Notes: generated by a model from the letters alone, not told the origin. Shown: positions 37,780-46,418, counted from the first letter of the stretch. The stretch is DNA of 64,000 nt from Duganella rivi (GCF_009857435.1 NZ_WWCK01000009.1:1-64000); one strand, 5' to 3'. Numbers and translations are program-made.

Positions 37780-38093
37780 TCTACGAATCCCGCTTCGCGT
37801 TATGCCTCAACATCGAGCGAGCTGCTATTTTCGAAGTGCGGGGTCTGCGACAACGTGAGGGGCAGCGCCACGTTCAGCAATTCGGCGACTAGGGAAGCAT
37901 TAACAACCACGTTGCTACCTCGATGTTTGACGCTACCCCTATTTCCTTTCAGTAGCAGCATACTTATTGCATAAATTTATTCTAATAATACCAATTACCA
38001 CCAAGAAATACAACATACTAGTAACCTCTGGTTCAGAGGTGTGTTTCAAATGACCATTTTTCGAATGATTGCCCGCTTGGCACGCTGGACTGT
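37780..38093. other. AT-rich intergenic stretch upstream of the defence operon
   Basis: A 314-bp gap between the first defence gene (minus strand) and the transposase remnant. It is clearly more AT-rich than the flanking genes, and presumably holds the promoter of the three-gene defence operon. I could not pick a confident -35/-10 pair. No gene is supported here. Confidence 0.5.
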
Positions 38094-38399
38094 GTGCCGG
38101 TGCCGTTAATGCTGCGCAGTGACAACAGCCTGGTTTTCACCACCCGCAACTTCACTGTCTTGGTACGTGGATATGGCCTCAAGCAGGAGTTCATCAAGCC
38201 GCACTTCCCGCAGCAAAATGGCATGGTGGAGCGGGTAATCCGCACTTTGAAGAAACAATGCACGCACCGGCATCGTTTCGAGACTTTGCAGCACACCAGC
38301 CGCGTGATCGGCGACTGAATTCAGTTTTACAACCACAAGCGTCCACACCAGGCGCTACGGATGCAAACCCTGGCGGCTACTTTTGCATTAGCCGGGTAA
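38094..38399 (+). pseudogene. IS3-family transposase (OrfB) C-terminal remnant
   Basis: A fragment of a DDE integrase-core transposase. The in-frame sequence reads PLMLRSDNSLVFTTRNF, then PHFPQQNGMVERVIRTLKKQ and, after a TGA at 38316 where Trp is expected, IQFYNHKRPHQALRM, ending at a TAA at 38397. The pattern SDN...FxxxC-like, PxxxxNGMVERxxRTLK, and FYNxxRPHQ is diagnostic of IS3-family OrfB. The N-terminal two-thirds and the upstream OrfA are absent, so it is a relic. It marks an insertion event between the helicase operon and the R-M genes. Confidence 0.85.
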
Positions 38400-38577
38400 G
38401 TTGAGCAGATTTCCCTGGGTCATTACATTCAACTCAACTTTATTTTTCTGCTTCATCAAATTTCGAGGCTTGTTGCCCACCAATTGTTAAATTTAATTGA
38501 AACAATTAACACTTATAACGCCTAAAATATTGTATATTGCTGAGAAGAATTGCTTTCTAGATAATTATATCAAGCCA

Positions 38578-39522
38578 ATGTCATTACTCTCGTTGCCACA
38601 AGTACGAGCCCTTCCCCCAGATCACGTAGAAGCACTACGTTGGTTTGATGAACATCAGGGTCTCGAAGTTTCATGGCCAGCTCAAATGTCTAGCGGTATG
38701 TTTTTAGTGAACAAAGCAAAGGGAATCCATAAGCCAGCTGGTTCAGAATACGCACTAAGTATTCGTCAATCGCTTAACGGACCTTATGCCGATCGAGAGC
38801 CGATCGTTAATTCAGACGGATCGTGGATTTTTCAATATTTTCAAGAACAGGCAGATCCGCTAAAACGTGACAGTATGTATACAAACATCGCGCTGCTTGC
38901 TTGTCAGCGTGATGCGATTCCTATTGGCGTGGTGCGGAAGGTAAAAGACAAACCAAGTTCGCGTTACAAAGTTCTTGGTCTCGCACTCGTGAAGCAATGG
39001 GAAAATGGGTATTTTCTGCTAGAGGGCGCACCATCCGGTGATGTTAGCTCTACGTCAAGAGTTTCATTAGATAATAGGGAAGAGCTACAACTCGACTCTT
39101 TTGATCCAGAAAACATAGAAGATGCTCGCTTGCGAATTCAGACCGCTATTGTTCGCCGCCAGGGACAGAAGAAATTTCGTAATGATGTTTTATCTGCGTA
39201 TAACAATAGTTGCGCTATTACTGGCTGTGATGTTGTAGAAGCTATCGAAGCGGCCCACATATATCCGTACCTCGGCCAGCAAACGAACATCGTCACTAAC
39301 GGTCTGCCTCTGCGATCTGACCTACACACGCTTTACGACTTAGGCCTCATCACAATTCGCGCAGCCTCGATGACAGTTTTGATAAGACCTACGCTACTAG
39401 GCAGTATGTACGGCAGTTTTGCTAATACTGTTATACGTCCCCCTCGGGCTAAAGAACATCAGCCTAACCGCGTCGCGCTGAACTTGCATTTGGAATGGGC
39501 AATTAAAAAATGGGACACCTAA
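38578..39522 (+). CDS. HNH endonuclease (methyl-dependent-type candidate)
   Basis: A 314-residue protein starting MSLLSLPQVRALPPDHVEALRW; a TTG at 38497 is also open but unlikely. The N-terminal ~170 residues resemble SRA-like DNA-recognition folds seen in such HNH proteins (GIHKPAGSEYALSIRQSLNG, then YKVLGLALV). The C-terminal HNH domain has CAITGC, EAAHIYPY and NGLPLRSDLHTLYD. It could cut modified DNA as a type IV-like restriction enzyme; this is an inference. It faces the vsr gene tail to tail (20-base gap) and its base composition is AT-rich, unlike the neighbours, indicating transfer. Confidence 0.75.
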   Translation: MSLLSLPQVRALPPDHVEALRWFDEHQGLEVSWPAQMSSGMFLVNKAKGIHKPAGSEYALSIRQSLNGPYADREPIVNSDGSWIFQYFQEQADPLKRDSMYTNIALLACQRDAIPIGVVRKVKDKPSSRYKVLGLALVKQWENGYFLLEGAPSGDVSSTSRVSLDNREELQLDSFDPENIEDARLRIQTAIVRRQGQKKFRNDVLSAYNNSCAITGCDVVEAIEAAHIYPYLGQQTNIVTNGLPLRSDLHTLYDLGLITIRAASMTVLIRPTLLGSMYGSFANTVIRPPRAKEHQPNRVALNLHLEWAIKKWDT

Positions 39523-39541
39523 AATGCACTAGGAGTACGTC

Positions 39542-39952
39542 CTACACAAGGGAACAAACTTCCTCTACGCGTTTAAGTATGGCATCAGGCGATTTGATTT
39601 CGCATTCCCAAAGGACAAGCACTTTCCAGCCCAACTCAAGGAGCTTGTTTTGATTCGCAATATCACGCTCAATATTGCGATCCAGTTTCGCTTGCCAGTA
39701 GTCTTGCTTTGAGGTTGGCCTTGCGGCTGCTTTACAACTCACATGTTGGTGCCAGAAGCAGCCGTGCACGAAAACCACCGTTCTAAACTTCGGCAGTACT
39801 ATATCTGGCTTACCGGGGAGGTCTTTTCGATGTAACCTAAAGCGATAGCCAGCCGCATGCAAGAGCCGGCGCACTGTAAGCTCTGGCTTTGTGTCCCGAC
39901 TCTTCACAGCGGCCATAGTTTTACGCCGCTGCTCTGGCGTCAATACATCCAT
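39542..39952 (-). CDS. vsr: Very short patch repair endonuclease
   Basis: A 136-residue endonuclease starting MDVLTPEQRRKTMAAVKSRD; the ATG at 39952 is one base after the restriction gene stop (39954). The Vsr signatures GKPDIVLPKFRTVVFVHGCFWH and SKQDYW are clear. Vsr nicks T:G mismatches that arise from deamination of 5-methylcytosine at the cognate methylase site. It is the third gene of a methylase-restriction-vsr operon, and protects the host from methylation-induced mutation. Confidence 0.94.
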   Translation of the reverse strand: MDVLTPEQRRKTMAAVKSRDTKPELTVRRLLHAAGYRFRLHRKDLPGKPDIVLPKFRTVVFVHGCFWHQHVSCKAAARPTSKQDYWQAKLDRNIERDIANQNKLLELGWKVLVLWECEIKSPDAILKRVEEVCSLV

Positions 39953-39953
39953 T

Positions 39954-40823
39954 TCAGTTGGCGCGACGAACAGTTGTCCATTTAGATTCGTGAAGAACAT
40001 TAGCGCCGTTTCTGTAGCGGGTCAATCGCTGCACATCTACCCCCTCCATACGTGCTTCAATCTCCACACTGATAGCCTCATTCTCAGGCACTGGGAATGC
40101 CTGAGCAAGGATATCAAGGAAATGAACATCTTTTAATCCCCAAGGTCTAGGCTTAGGGTTATTCCTGGCGTCAGGAATACTGCGAGGAAACAAGTAGATG
40201 CATGGTGGAGGTAAATTTTTACCACCAACCTCAGTTACTCGTGTCGGGTCATTTATCACTTTTGGACACGGCCGCGCAGCAGTACCACACAACATATCCC
40301 AAATGACAAGACCATCTACACGCTCACGACGAGCTATAATTTCTGCACTCAGTCGTGTGTGTATTCCACTCCAAGCGTTGTGACGCGGATTCGCCCCAGG
40401 ATTCTGGCACAACGACCAAATAATAAACTCATCAGCATTTGCCGGGCGCTTGAAGATGTTGGTGTTATTTCCGTCTAAACATCCTTTCGCTTCAATGCAG
40501 CAAATTCGTCCATCAGGGAGCGCGACCTCATAGTCATGGCGATCACCTGCTCCTGCGAACTGCCACGAAACGACACGCCCTTGATCTCTCAGAACGTCTA
40601 AAACGTTGGAGATAAACAGTTTCTTGACGCCCATTGAGGCAGCGCTTTGTCCACGCAAACGCTCAACCGCACTCTTAAACAACCCTGACTCCAAGAATTC
40701 CTCTTCATTCATACCGTGATTACCAACGGTATGCGCAGCGGCTTGCAACGCATCCGCGTAAGCAGCAACTACATCTTTCCAGCCATCTGTTTCTTTGCAC
40801 GGGATGATTGGGTAATTAGCCAT
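39954..40823 (-). CDS. Type II restriction endonuclease (PD-(D/E)XK)
   Basis: A 289-residue protein. The ATG (40823, MANYPIIPCKETDGW) overlaps the methyltransferase stop by 8 bases. A PD-(D/E)XK catalytic region is visible: DRHDYEVALPDGRICCIEAKG (Asp near 105, then Glu and Lys in the EAK motif). The rest is unlike any enzyme I can name, so the target is unknown. Its place between a cytosine methylase and vsr shows it is the cognate restriction enzyme. Confidence 0.8.
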   Translation of the reverse strand: MANYPIIPCKETDGWKDVVAAYADALQAAAHTVGNHGMNEEEFLESGLFKSAVERLRGQSAASMGVKKLFISNVLDVLRDQGRVVSWQFAGAGDRHDYEVALPDGRICCIEAKGCLDGNNTNIFKRPANADEFIIWSLCQNPGANPRHNAWSGIHTRLSAEIIARRERVDGLVIWDMLCGTAARPCPKVINDPTRVTEVGGKNLPPPCIYLFPRSIPDARNNPKPRPWGLKDVHFLDILAQAFPVPENEAISVEIEARMEGVDVQRLTRYRNGANVLHESKWTTVRRAN

Positions 40824-42018
40824 GCGCCACTTCCTCGATTGCTTGCGGCTTCTTGATTGTTTTTTGGGCCGACAATGCAAGTAATCGAATGATGTTTTTC
40901 TCAATCCATGCGACAGCAGGGACAACCACCCCGTCCCCTGTCAAATGATAAGTATCGTTATAACGCTCAGGTAAAACGTACGACTCAGGCAAGCCCATTA
41001 AACGCGCCGTCTCCCGTGGGGAAATGAGTCGCGAGCGCACTTTGTTACCCTCTACAATCATTACAATCTGGCGACTCGATCCTCCTGATGGTGTACGGAG
41101 GCAGCCACTTACACCGTCGAATCGTACCTCAGCACGTTGAACATTATTTCGAGTGCGCCGATACACAGTACCAACTTGGAACAGGCCAGACTTCTTAGCG
41201 TCTTCTACCTTGGCCAAATTACCTGGGGTCATCATCGACAACAATTTCTTCGTCTCCTGAGACGTATGCCATTGAACACCTTTCGGTTCACGTTCGATGA
41301 TATCGATGAGGTGAGGAGCTTCAGTTTTCGGCAGAGGTAATTTCCACCACAACCAATTACGGCGCACTTCAGGTGACAGTGCGTCCACAACATCTTGCAG
41401 TGACTGCGGATGCCACACAGGGTTTGGGACCTTTGCAACCAACCCTTTAGGTATAGCAACCCCGCGTGCAACCGCTACTACAAATACACGTGGGCGAGAC
41501 TGGGCAACAAAAAGCGCGCCATCGACAGCGACAAGGCCTACTCGATAACCCTCATCGGATAACGCACCGATAAGGCTAGTCAAGTCCTGACCGTTATGAG
41601 AGGTAAGAAGACCTGAGACGTTTTCGAGTGCAATAATTGGAGGGCGGCGGTCTTCTTTTTTGAGCTGCTGCATCAACTTAAAAAATGCCCAAAATACACC
41701 AGAGCGTTCGCCAGCCAAGCCTTTACCGTTACCAGCCAGACTCAAGTCTTGGCAAGGAAACGAAGCCCAAGCAAGCGTAGCGTGTTTAGGTAATTGCTCT
41801 GTCGTTACCTTTGTAACATCGCCGTGATGTAGCTCATCGGCTGGAGCAAAATTCGCTGTGTAGGCAGCGACCTTTTTAGCATCAAAATCGTTCGCAAATA
41901 AACATGACCAAGCAGCGCCTAGGCCCAATCGAGCCATGCCACCTCCAGCGAAGAACTCGTAAAAACCGAAGGGTTTGAGCGCATCTAAGTCAAGCGTGAT
42001 CTCAGGTTGTATGGCCAT
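40816..42018 (-). CDS. C5-cytosine DNA methyltransferase (Dcm-type)
   Basis: A 400-residue methyltransferase. Motif I is FYEFFAGGGMARLGLG, motif IV has the catalytic cysteine in SFPCQDLSLAGNG, motif VI is ALENVSG, and motif VIII is QSRPRVFVVA. It methylates cytosine C5 in a specific sequence. The following genes are the restriction endonuclease and vsr, so the target is probably their shared site. Upstream (about 42020-42120) there is no separate controller protein gene. Confidence 0.93.
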   Translation of the reverse strand: MAIQPEITLDLDALKPFGFYEFFAGGGMARLGLGAAWSCLFANDFDAKKVAAYTANFAPADELHHGDVTKVTTEQLPKHATLAWASFPCQDLSLAGNGKGLAGERSGVFWAFFKLMQQLKKEDRRPPIIALENVSGLLTSHNGQDLTSLIGALSDEGYRVGLVAVDGALFVAQSRPRVFVVAVARGVAIPKGLVAKVPNPVWHPQSLQDVVDALSPEVRRNWLWWKLPLPKTEAPHLIDIIEREPKGVQWHTSQETKKLLSMMTPGNLAKVEDAKKSGLFQVGTVYRRTRNNVQRAEVRFDGVSGCLRTPSGGSSRQIVMIVEGNKVRSRLISPRETARLMGLPESYVLPERYNDTYHLTGDGVVVPAVAWIEKNIIRLLALSAQKTIKKPQAIEEVAHG

Positions 42019-42306
42019 GAATTGTGTAAAAAAAATCTATCTCGCAATTATAAGACGCCACTGTATATCTGGACAGTAATTTCTATGAAAAAAGCCCTGC
42101 AGTGGACTTTAAGTGTCCAGCATGTTAGCACACGCGAAATCTTTGCTATCACGTCAATTTGCTGAACAAACTAGACGACTCAGTCGCGAGATTGTCAGCA
42201 AGTGCACTGCCTCTACTGCGGAACTAACTTGAATAAGTAAGGTCTAACGAACTAGACAGCACGTGAGAGGGGCTGCCCTCTTCAAGAACGCATTAGGAGG
42301 AATATC

Positions 42307-42537
42307 ATGCGCTACCAACAGCGTCGTTGCGATATTGAGTCACCGGAAAAAATACAACGAGTGCGAAGTATGATGCGAGCATTCGGCAGCTCAGCTGCGC
42401 AACGCTTAGGAGAAACGGACTTCTTAGATCCAGAGTTAGTGAGGGTTGCTTTAGCATGGAAACATGAGCGGCGCCAACGGTTACGTCGTGCAATGGACCG
42501 CCCAGAGGGATGCGACTCAATACCTCTTTACCGGTGA
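42307..42537 (+). CDS. Small hypothetical protein with strong ribosome site
   Basis: A 76-residue ORF, MRYQQRRCDIESPEKIQRVR at the start, preceded by AGGAGG with a 6-base spacer. It is rich in Arg, Glu and Leu and contains a possible helix. No family is recognised. Its position between the methylase and an orphan antitoxin is within the AT-rich part of the island. The ribosome site is the main support for it being real; expression is unproven. Confidence 0.45.
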   Translation: MRYQQRRCDIESPEKIQRVRSMMRAFGSSAAQRLGETDFLDPELVRVALAWKHERRQRLRRAMDRPEGCDSIPLYR

Positions 42538-42705
42538 AGCGCTCAAGCACTCCTTTACCGAGAGGTATAACTATAAGGCACATGGTGCCGCACAATTACG
42601 CATCTGGTAATTCTTTATGCGGCATTTACTTCTAGGGCCCTCCCTATAGCGCACTCATCTCAGAGGCTATGCCTGCACTACACACTGCCTTCAATACAGC
42701 CGCGA

Positions 42706-42960
42706 CTACCCCTCAGCAATCCGAAGATCATATGTTACTTGGAGAGCCAACCATCCGTTAGCCTCGCTCCCCCAATAGCGCTCCAACCGTAATGCGATAT
42801 CGGCGGTGAATTTAGCTCGGCCCTCAATAAGCGCAACTAACTCAGAATGAGGCATATCCAAAGCAAGAGCGACGGCAGACAAGCTAACTCCGCTCGGCTT
42901 AATGTAATCCTCAAACAAAATTTCTCCCGGATGTACCGGACGCATACCATTCTTAAGCAT
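42706..42960 (-). CDS. HigA-family addiction module antitoxin (orphan)
   Basis: An 84-residue XRE-type helix-turn-helix protein of the HigA/VapI group. MLKNGMRPVHPGEILFEDYIKP and the helix-turn-helix SLSAVALALDMPHSELVALIEGRAKFT are typical. The second ATG (42960) is favoured since GAGGA sits 6 bases upstream. No HigB-like toxin gene is adjacent on either side; the next gene in the same direction upstream ends 17 bases away and is a stress protein. It therefore looks like an orphan antitoxin or a lone regulator. Confidence 0.8.
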   Translation of the reverse strand: MLKNGMRPVHPGEILFEDYIKPSGVSLSAVALALDMPHSELVALIEGRAKFTADIALRLERYWGSEANGWLALQVTYDLRIAEG

Positions 42961-42977
42961 CAGCATTCCTCATTCAG

Positions 42978-43877
42978 CTATTTTGCAATGCGCGCCCATC
43001 CATGCCTCACTGCTTCCTTGAACTTATCCCAGCTCGATTGCGGGTGGCGTTCTTGCCAGGTAACGCGCAGTTCGGATTCCACTTCGCCGAAGGGCTTATC
43101 CTTGTAGCCGGGGTTGCCCGCCATAGATTCGCCATAGCGGTAGGCCGGATCGTATTCCTGGTAAGTGCCACCGGTGTAGGTTTTTTCCCAGTGCGAGCGG
43201 AAGTAGTCGTCCTCCGCTTCCTCGTTCCCGCGCAGGATGTTGAGCGTATCCTGATTGGGCTCATTGCGCGGATAGATGCGCATGCCGCTGCGCTGGACGG
43301 TGCTCTGGATATCGGCCACGGCTTCCGCTGCGGCAGGTGGAATACCGGCCACATCGCCGCGCTGCTGGGCGCCCGGCGTGGCCACCTGCTCGACGCGCGC
43401 AAACACCACGGCGTCTTCGCGCTGGCGGATGCCATGCTGCTCGGGTGCGATCTGCTGTGCGCCGACGCTGGTCTGCGCTGCACCTCGGCCGCTTTGCAGC
43501 ACGTCCGCTCCCCAGCCGCTGGCGCGCCACATGGTTTCGTGTTCGTCGATGTCGATCGGATTGAAGTCTTCGATGATGTCGGCGGCGCGTTCCGCTTCTT
43601 CCAGCGTAGCGGTGTCCACCGCCAGCACAGTGTGGCCGCGGTTCAGCGCTTCGGCGTAGACGTGGCGGTCGGCGTGGTCTGGCCCTATCAGTTGGCTGAA
43701 CATTTGCTTGATATTGCCTAGAATGGAGGCGTCGTCGTTGATACGCGCGGTGCCGGCAACGCTGCCCGAATCGAGTATTTGGATGCTATCGCGATCGTAG
43801 CCACTGTTGACCAACTCGTCGCTGGCAAAGTTGGCTTCGGCGCGGGTTTCAAATACAGCCGTCAGAGTGTGTGTCAT
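42978..43877 (-). CDS. General stress protein-like (GSP-17M type N-terminal domain)
   Basis: A 299-residue protein. The ATG at 43877 is preceded by AAAAGGAGATC; an upstream open frame has no start evidence. Residues about 1-100 match a 17M-like fold (TAVFETRAEANFASDELVNSGYDRDSIQIL, then AEALNRGHTVLAVDTATLEEAERAADIIEDF). The second half is charged and contains EDDYFRSHWEKTYTGGTYQEYDPAYRYGES, a repeat-like segment often found at the end of related proteins. It likely has a stress-response role but the mechanism is unknown. Confidence 0.65.
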   Translation of the reverse strand: MTHTLTAVFETRAEANFASDELVNSGYDRDSIQILDSGSVAGTARINDDASILGNIKQMFSQLIGPDHADRHVYAEALNRGHTVLAVDTATLEEAERAADIIEDFNPIDIDEHETMWRASGWGADVLQSGRGAAQTSVGAQQIAPEQHGIRQREDAVVFARVEQVATPGAQQRGDVAGIPPAAAEAVADIQSTVQRSGMRIYPRNEPNQDTLNILRGNEEAEDDYFRSHWEKTYTGGTYQEYDPAYRYGESMAGNPGYKDKPFGEVESELRVTWQERHPQSSWDKFKEAVRHGWARIAK

Positions 43878-44020
43878 GATGATCTCCTTTTGAAAGACGC
43901 GTTCCAGTCTAAGGTGTCTGCGCCGAGGCCAGCGCCCGTTTGCCGTGAGGCAAGCTGATCGGAACGTATCTGTGGTGCACCGCATAGATTGCCGCTATCG
44001 TGCTCCAGCTATAATGGGCC

Positions 44021-44746
44021 ATGCGCCCCTTCCTCCGCCATCTGCCATACGCCTTCTGCCTGACGGCCACTTGCGCGTTCGCCGGGCCCGGCGAGCTGGT
44101 GATGCTGGCGCCGCTCGATCAGGCGATGCCGATTGTGCGTTTTCAAAATGGCGCCATCAGCGGCGGCATCGTGAAGGATGTCGGCGATGCCTTGGCCCAG
44201 CGCCTCGGTCGGCGCGCGGTCTACATCAACGCCGATTCGCCGGAGGTCACGCCGGCACTCAGCAGCGGCCGCGCGGACGGCATGTGCTACCTGCTGCCGT
44301 TCTGGATCGACGGCGATTACAACTGGAGCCCACCCCTACTGCCGGACGCCGAGATGATCGCCGCCCGCAGCGATGCGCCGCACCTGCGCTCACTCAAGGA
44401 TTTGAAGGACAAGCCGGTGGGTACGGTGGTCAGCTACCGCTATCCGCGCGTGGAGCTGGTGCTGGGCAAGCGCTTCAAGCGCGTGGATGCGGCCAATATG
44501 GAGAAGAATATCCAGCAGATGGTGGCCGGTAAGGTTCCTTACACGATGATTAGCGAGGCCACGCTTAATTATCAGCACCGCTTGAATCCGGGCCTGAAGG
44601 TACGGGCGGACTTGGTGTTCTCGTCGTACAAGGCGCAGTGCGCGTTCTCGCAAAAATCTGCGATTCCGTTCGATGAGGTCAGCAAGGCGATCGATGCGCT
44701 GATGAAGGATGGCAGCATCGATCAGATCATGGCGCGCTACCGCTAA
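44021..44746 (+). CDS. Periplasmic substrate-binding protein (amino-acid type)
   Basis: A 241-residue protein of the type 3 solute-binding fold. An N-terminal signal peptide ends near residue 22 (AFAGPGELVM). The family features include GGIVKDVGDALAQRLG and DLKDKPVGTVVSYRYPRVELVLG. It has no nearby permease or ATPase gene, so it may bind a signal molecule for another system. Its stop overlaps the convergent flavoprotein gene stop by 4 bases. Confidence 0.7.
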   Translation: MRPFLRHLPYAFCLTATCAFAGPGELVMLAPLDQAMPIVRFQNGAISGGIVKDVGDALAQRLGRRAVYINADSPEVTPALSSGRADGMCYLLPFWIDGDYNWSPPLLPDAEMIAARSDAPHLRSLKDLKDKPVGTVVSYRYPRVELVLGKRFKRVDAANMEKNIQQMVAGKVPYTMISEATLNYQHRLNPGLKVRADLVFSSYKAQCAFSQKSAIPFDEVSKAIDALMKDGSIDQIMARYR

Positions 44747-46008
44747 CCCAGCGTGTCGGCCCAGATGTTGCGGGCCCAGTTCATCGCGTACTCTCCTTCC
44801 AGCGCACTGGCGGCTGATGACACGCCGCCGGAGCCCGATACCACCAGCAGCGTTTTCTTTTCCGCGTCGTAGGCATGGACGGAGGCGACGTGGATCACGT
44901 CCTGATCGGAGACGAAGCTGTAGCAGGTGTTGGTCAGCATGGGATGGTCATACGGCGCTCGTCCGCTCAGCAGATCCACCACGGCGGCGGCGCACACCTT
45001 GGCGTGCTGGTTGGCCATGTGCGCGGATTTGGGCATCAACGGCGCTACGGCGATAGCGTCGCCTAGTACGTGGATGTTTTTCGCTTGCGTTGATTCAAAG
45101 CTGAGGAAGTCCACTGCGCACCAGCGCGCGTTGGCGTTGGCCAGGCCGCTTTGTACGGCGATGCTGCCGGCGCGCTGCGGCGGGATCACGTTAAGTACAT
45201 CGGCTTGCACTTTGTCGCCTAGTTCGGAGATGGCGGTGCGCGTGCGGGCATCCACGTCGGCGGTGCGGAAAGATGGGCGGTATTCGATGATGCCGCTGTA
45301 GCGCTCTTTCCAGATTTTCTTGAACAGCGGGCCTTTGGAGACCACGTCGTCATTGGCGTCCAGGATCAGGACTTTGGATTTAGGCTTGTGGCGGCTGAAG
45401 TAGAAGGCGATCTGCGATGCGCGTTCGTACGGGCCGGGTGGGCAGCGGTATGGCGCGGGCGGGATGGTCATGGCATAGACGCCGCCGTCCGGCATGGCTT
45501 CCAGTTGGGCGCGCAGGGCGGTGGTTTGCGCGCCGGCTTTCCATGCGTGGAGGATGCTGTCTTGTGCGCCGGATTTGAGCATGCCGGGAAGTTGATCCCA
45601 CATGAAGTCTACGCCGGGCGAGACGATCAGGCGGTCGTAGGATAGCGTTTGGCCGCCGGCCAGCGCCAGCGTGCGTTTGTCGGCGTTGATGCTGGTGACG
45701 GTGTCGCGCACGATACGTACGCCGTGTTTGTCGGCCAGCGCGTTGATGGACATGGTCAGGTCACTGATTTGACGCGAGCCGCCCAGTACGAGGTTGGAGA
45801 GTGGGCAGGAGATGAAGCTGGCGTTGGGTTCTATCAGCGTTACGGCTATGGTGTGGTCGCTCCACATACGCACGTAGCGGGCGGCGGTGGCGCCACCGTA
45901 GCCGCCGCCGATGACGACAACGTGCGGTTTGGCCTGGCCGGTGATGGTGGTGCAGCCGGCCAGCAGCGCGCTTGCGCCGGCGGCCTGGATGAATTGGCGG
46001 CGTTTCAT
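44743..46008 (-). CDS. soxF: FAD-dependent sulfide dehydrogenase flavoprotein (FccB/SoxF-like)
   Basis: A 421-residue flavoprotein. It has a twin-arginine-like signal (MKRRQFIQAAGASALLAGC) that also fits a lipobox LAGC. The dinucleotide-binding motif VVVIGGGYGGATAARY follows (residues about 30-45). The redox Cys motifs YRCPPGPYERA and MLTNTCYSFVSD match flavocytochrome c-sulfide dehydrogenase. It oxidises sulfide or a Sox-bound sulfur with cytochrome c as acceptor. It is the last gene of the Sox operon, and its ATG overlaps the cytochrome gene stop. Confidence 0.85.
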   Translation of the reverse strand: MKRRQFIQAAGASALLAGCTTITGQAKPHVVVIGGGYGGATAARYVRMWSDHTIAVTLIEPNASFISCPLSNLVLGGSRQISDLTMSINALADKHGVRIVRDTVTSINADKRTLALAGGQTLSYDRLIVSPGVDFMWDQLPGMLKSGAQDSILHAWKAGAQTTALRAQLEAMPDGGVYAMTIPPAPYRCPPGPYERASQIAFYFSRHKPKSKVLILDANDDVVSKGPLFKKIWKERYSGIIEYRPSFRTADVDARTRTAISELGDKVQADVLNVIPPQRAGSIAVQSGLANANARWCAVDFLSFESTQAKNIHVLGDAIAVAPLMPKSAHMANQHAKVCAAAVVDLLSGRAPYDHPMLTNTCYSFVSDQDVIHVASVHAYDAEKKTLLVVSGSGGVSSAASALEGEYAMNWARNIWADTLG

Positions 46009-46313
46009 TTGGCGGCCTCCGGTTTTTGCGCGGCGAAGTAGGCGGCTAGTTGTTCGATCTGTTCGTCAGTGTAGCCCTTGGCGATTTGCGTCATGATGGT
46101 GGAGGGGCGCTTGCCGGTTTTGAAGGCTTGCAGGTTGGCCGATAGGGCTTGCTGCGATTGGCCGGCGAGGCGTGGTAGCGTGCTTCCTTTGGTGTCGCCG
46201 GCGGTGCCATGGCAAGCGGCGCATGTCGCAGCGAGGCGCGCGCCAATGGAGGACTCGGACCGCGCAAAACCCGGCGCGGTGAGCAGCGTGATGACGAGCA
46301 GGCATCTAAACAT
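46005..46313 (-). CDS. Small c-type cytochrome (FccA/SoxE-like)
   Basis: A 102-residue periplasmic cytochrome. Start at MFRCLLVITLLTAPGF; the ATG at 46313 has AAGGAA 6 bases upstream, and a second ATG at 46319 is less well placed. The haem site is CAACHG (residues about 30-35), with an axial Met in the C-terminal half (IMTQIAKGYTDEQIEQLAAYFA). It is the natural electron partner of the flavoprotein encoded next in the operon, in the arrangement of flavocytochrome c. Confidence 0.85.
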   Translation of the reverse strand: MFRCLLVITLLTAPGFARSESSIGARLAATCAACHGTAGDTKGSTLPRLAGQSQQALSANLQAFKTGKRPSTIMTQIAKGYTDEQIEQLAAYFAAQKPEAAK

Positions 46314-46361
46314 AATCATTTCCTTCGTATGATTGAGACGTGGACCCGCAGCCCGGACGCG

Positions 46362-46389
46362 GGGGTCTGACCCCGTGGGGTCAGACCCC
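46362..46389. repeat. GGGGTCTGACCCC hairpin between soxA and the cytochrome gene
   Basis: A perfect inverted repeat: GGGGTCTGACCCC (46362-46374), a 2-base loop GT, then GGGGTCAGACCCC (46377-46389). It sits in the 105-base gap between soxA and the small cytochrome gene. The same core is at 2428-2456. It may attenuate transcription within the operon; no T run follows in the minus direction. Confidence 0.7.
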
Positions 46390-46418
46390 TATTTGCCGCA
46401 GTGCGGGGTGGCGGCGTG

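Noticed and set aside
38497..38577. Earlier start of the HNH gene
   Set aside because: It begins with TTG, lacks a ribosome site and adds residues unlike the family; ATG 38578 is preferred.
40816..42018. The 400-residue methylase as the DruM of the Druantia operon
   Set aside because: Kept only as a hypothesis: its overlaps show it belongs first to the endonuclease-vsr operon.
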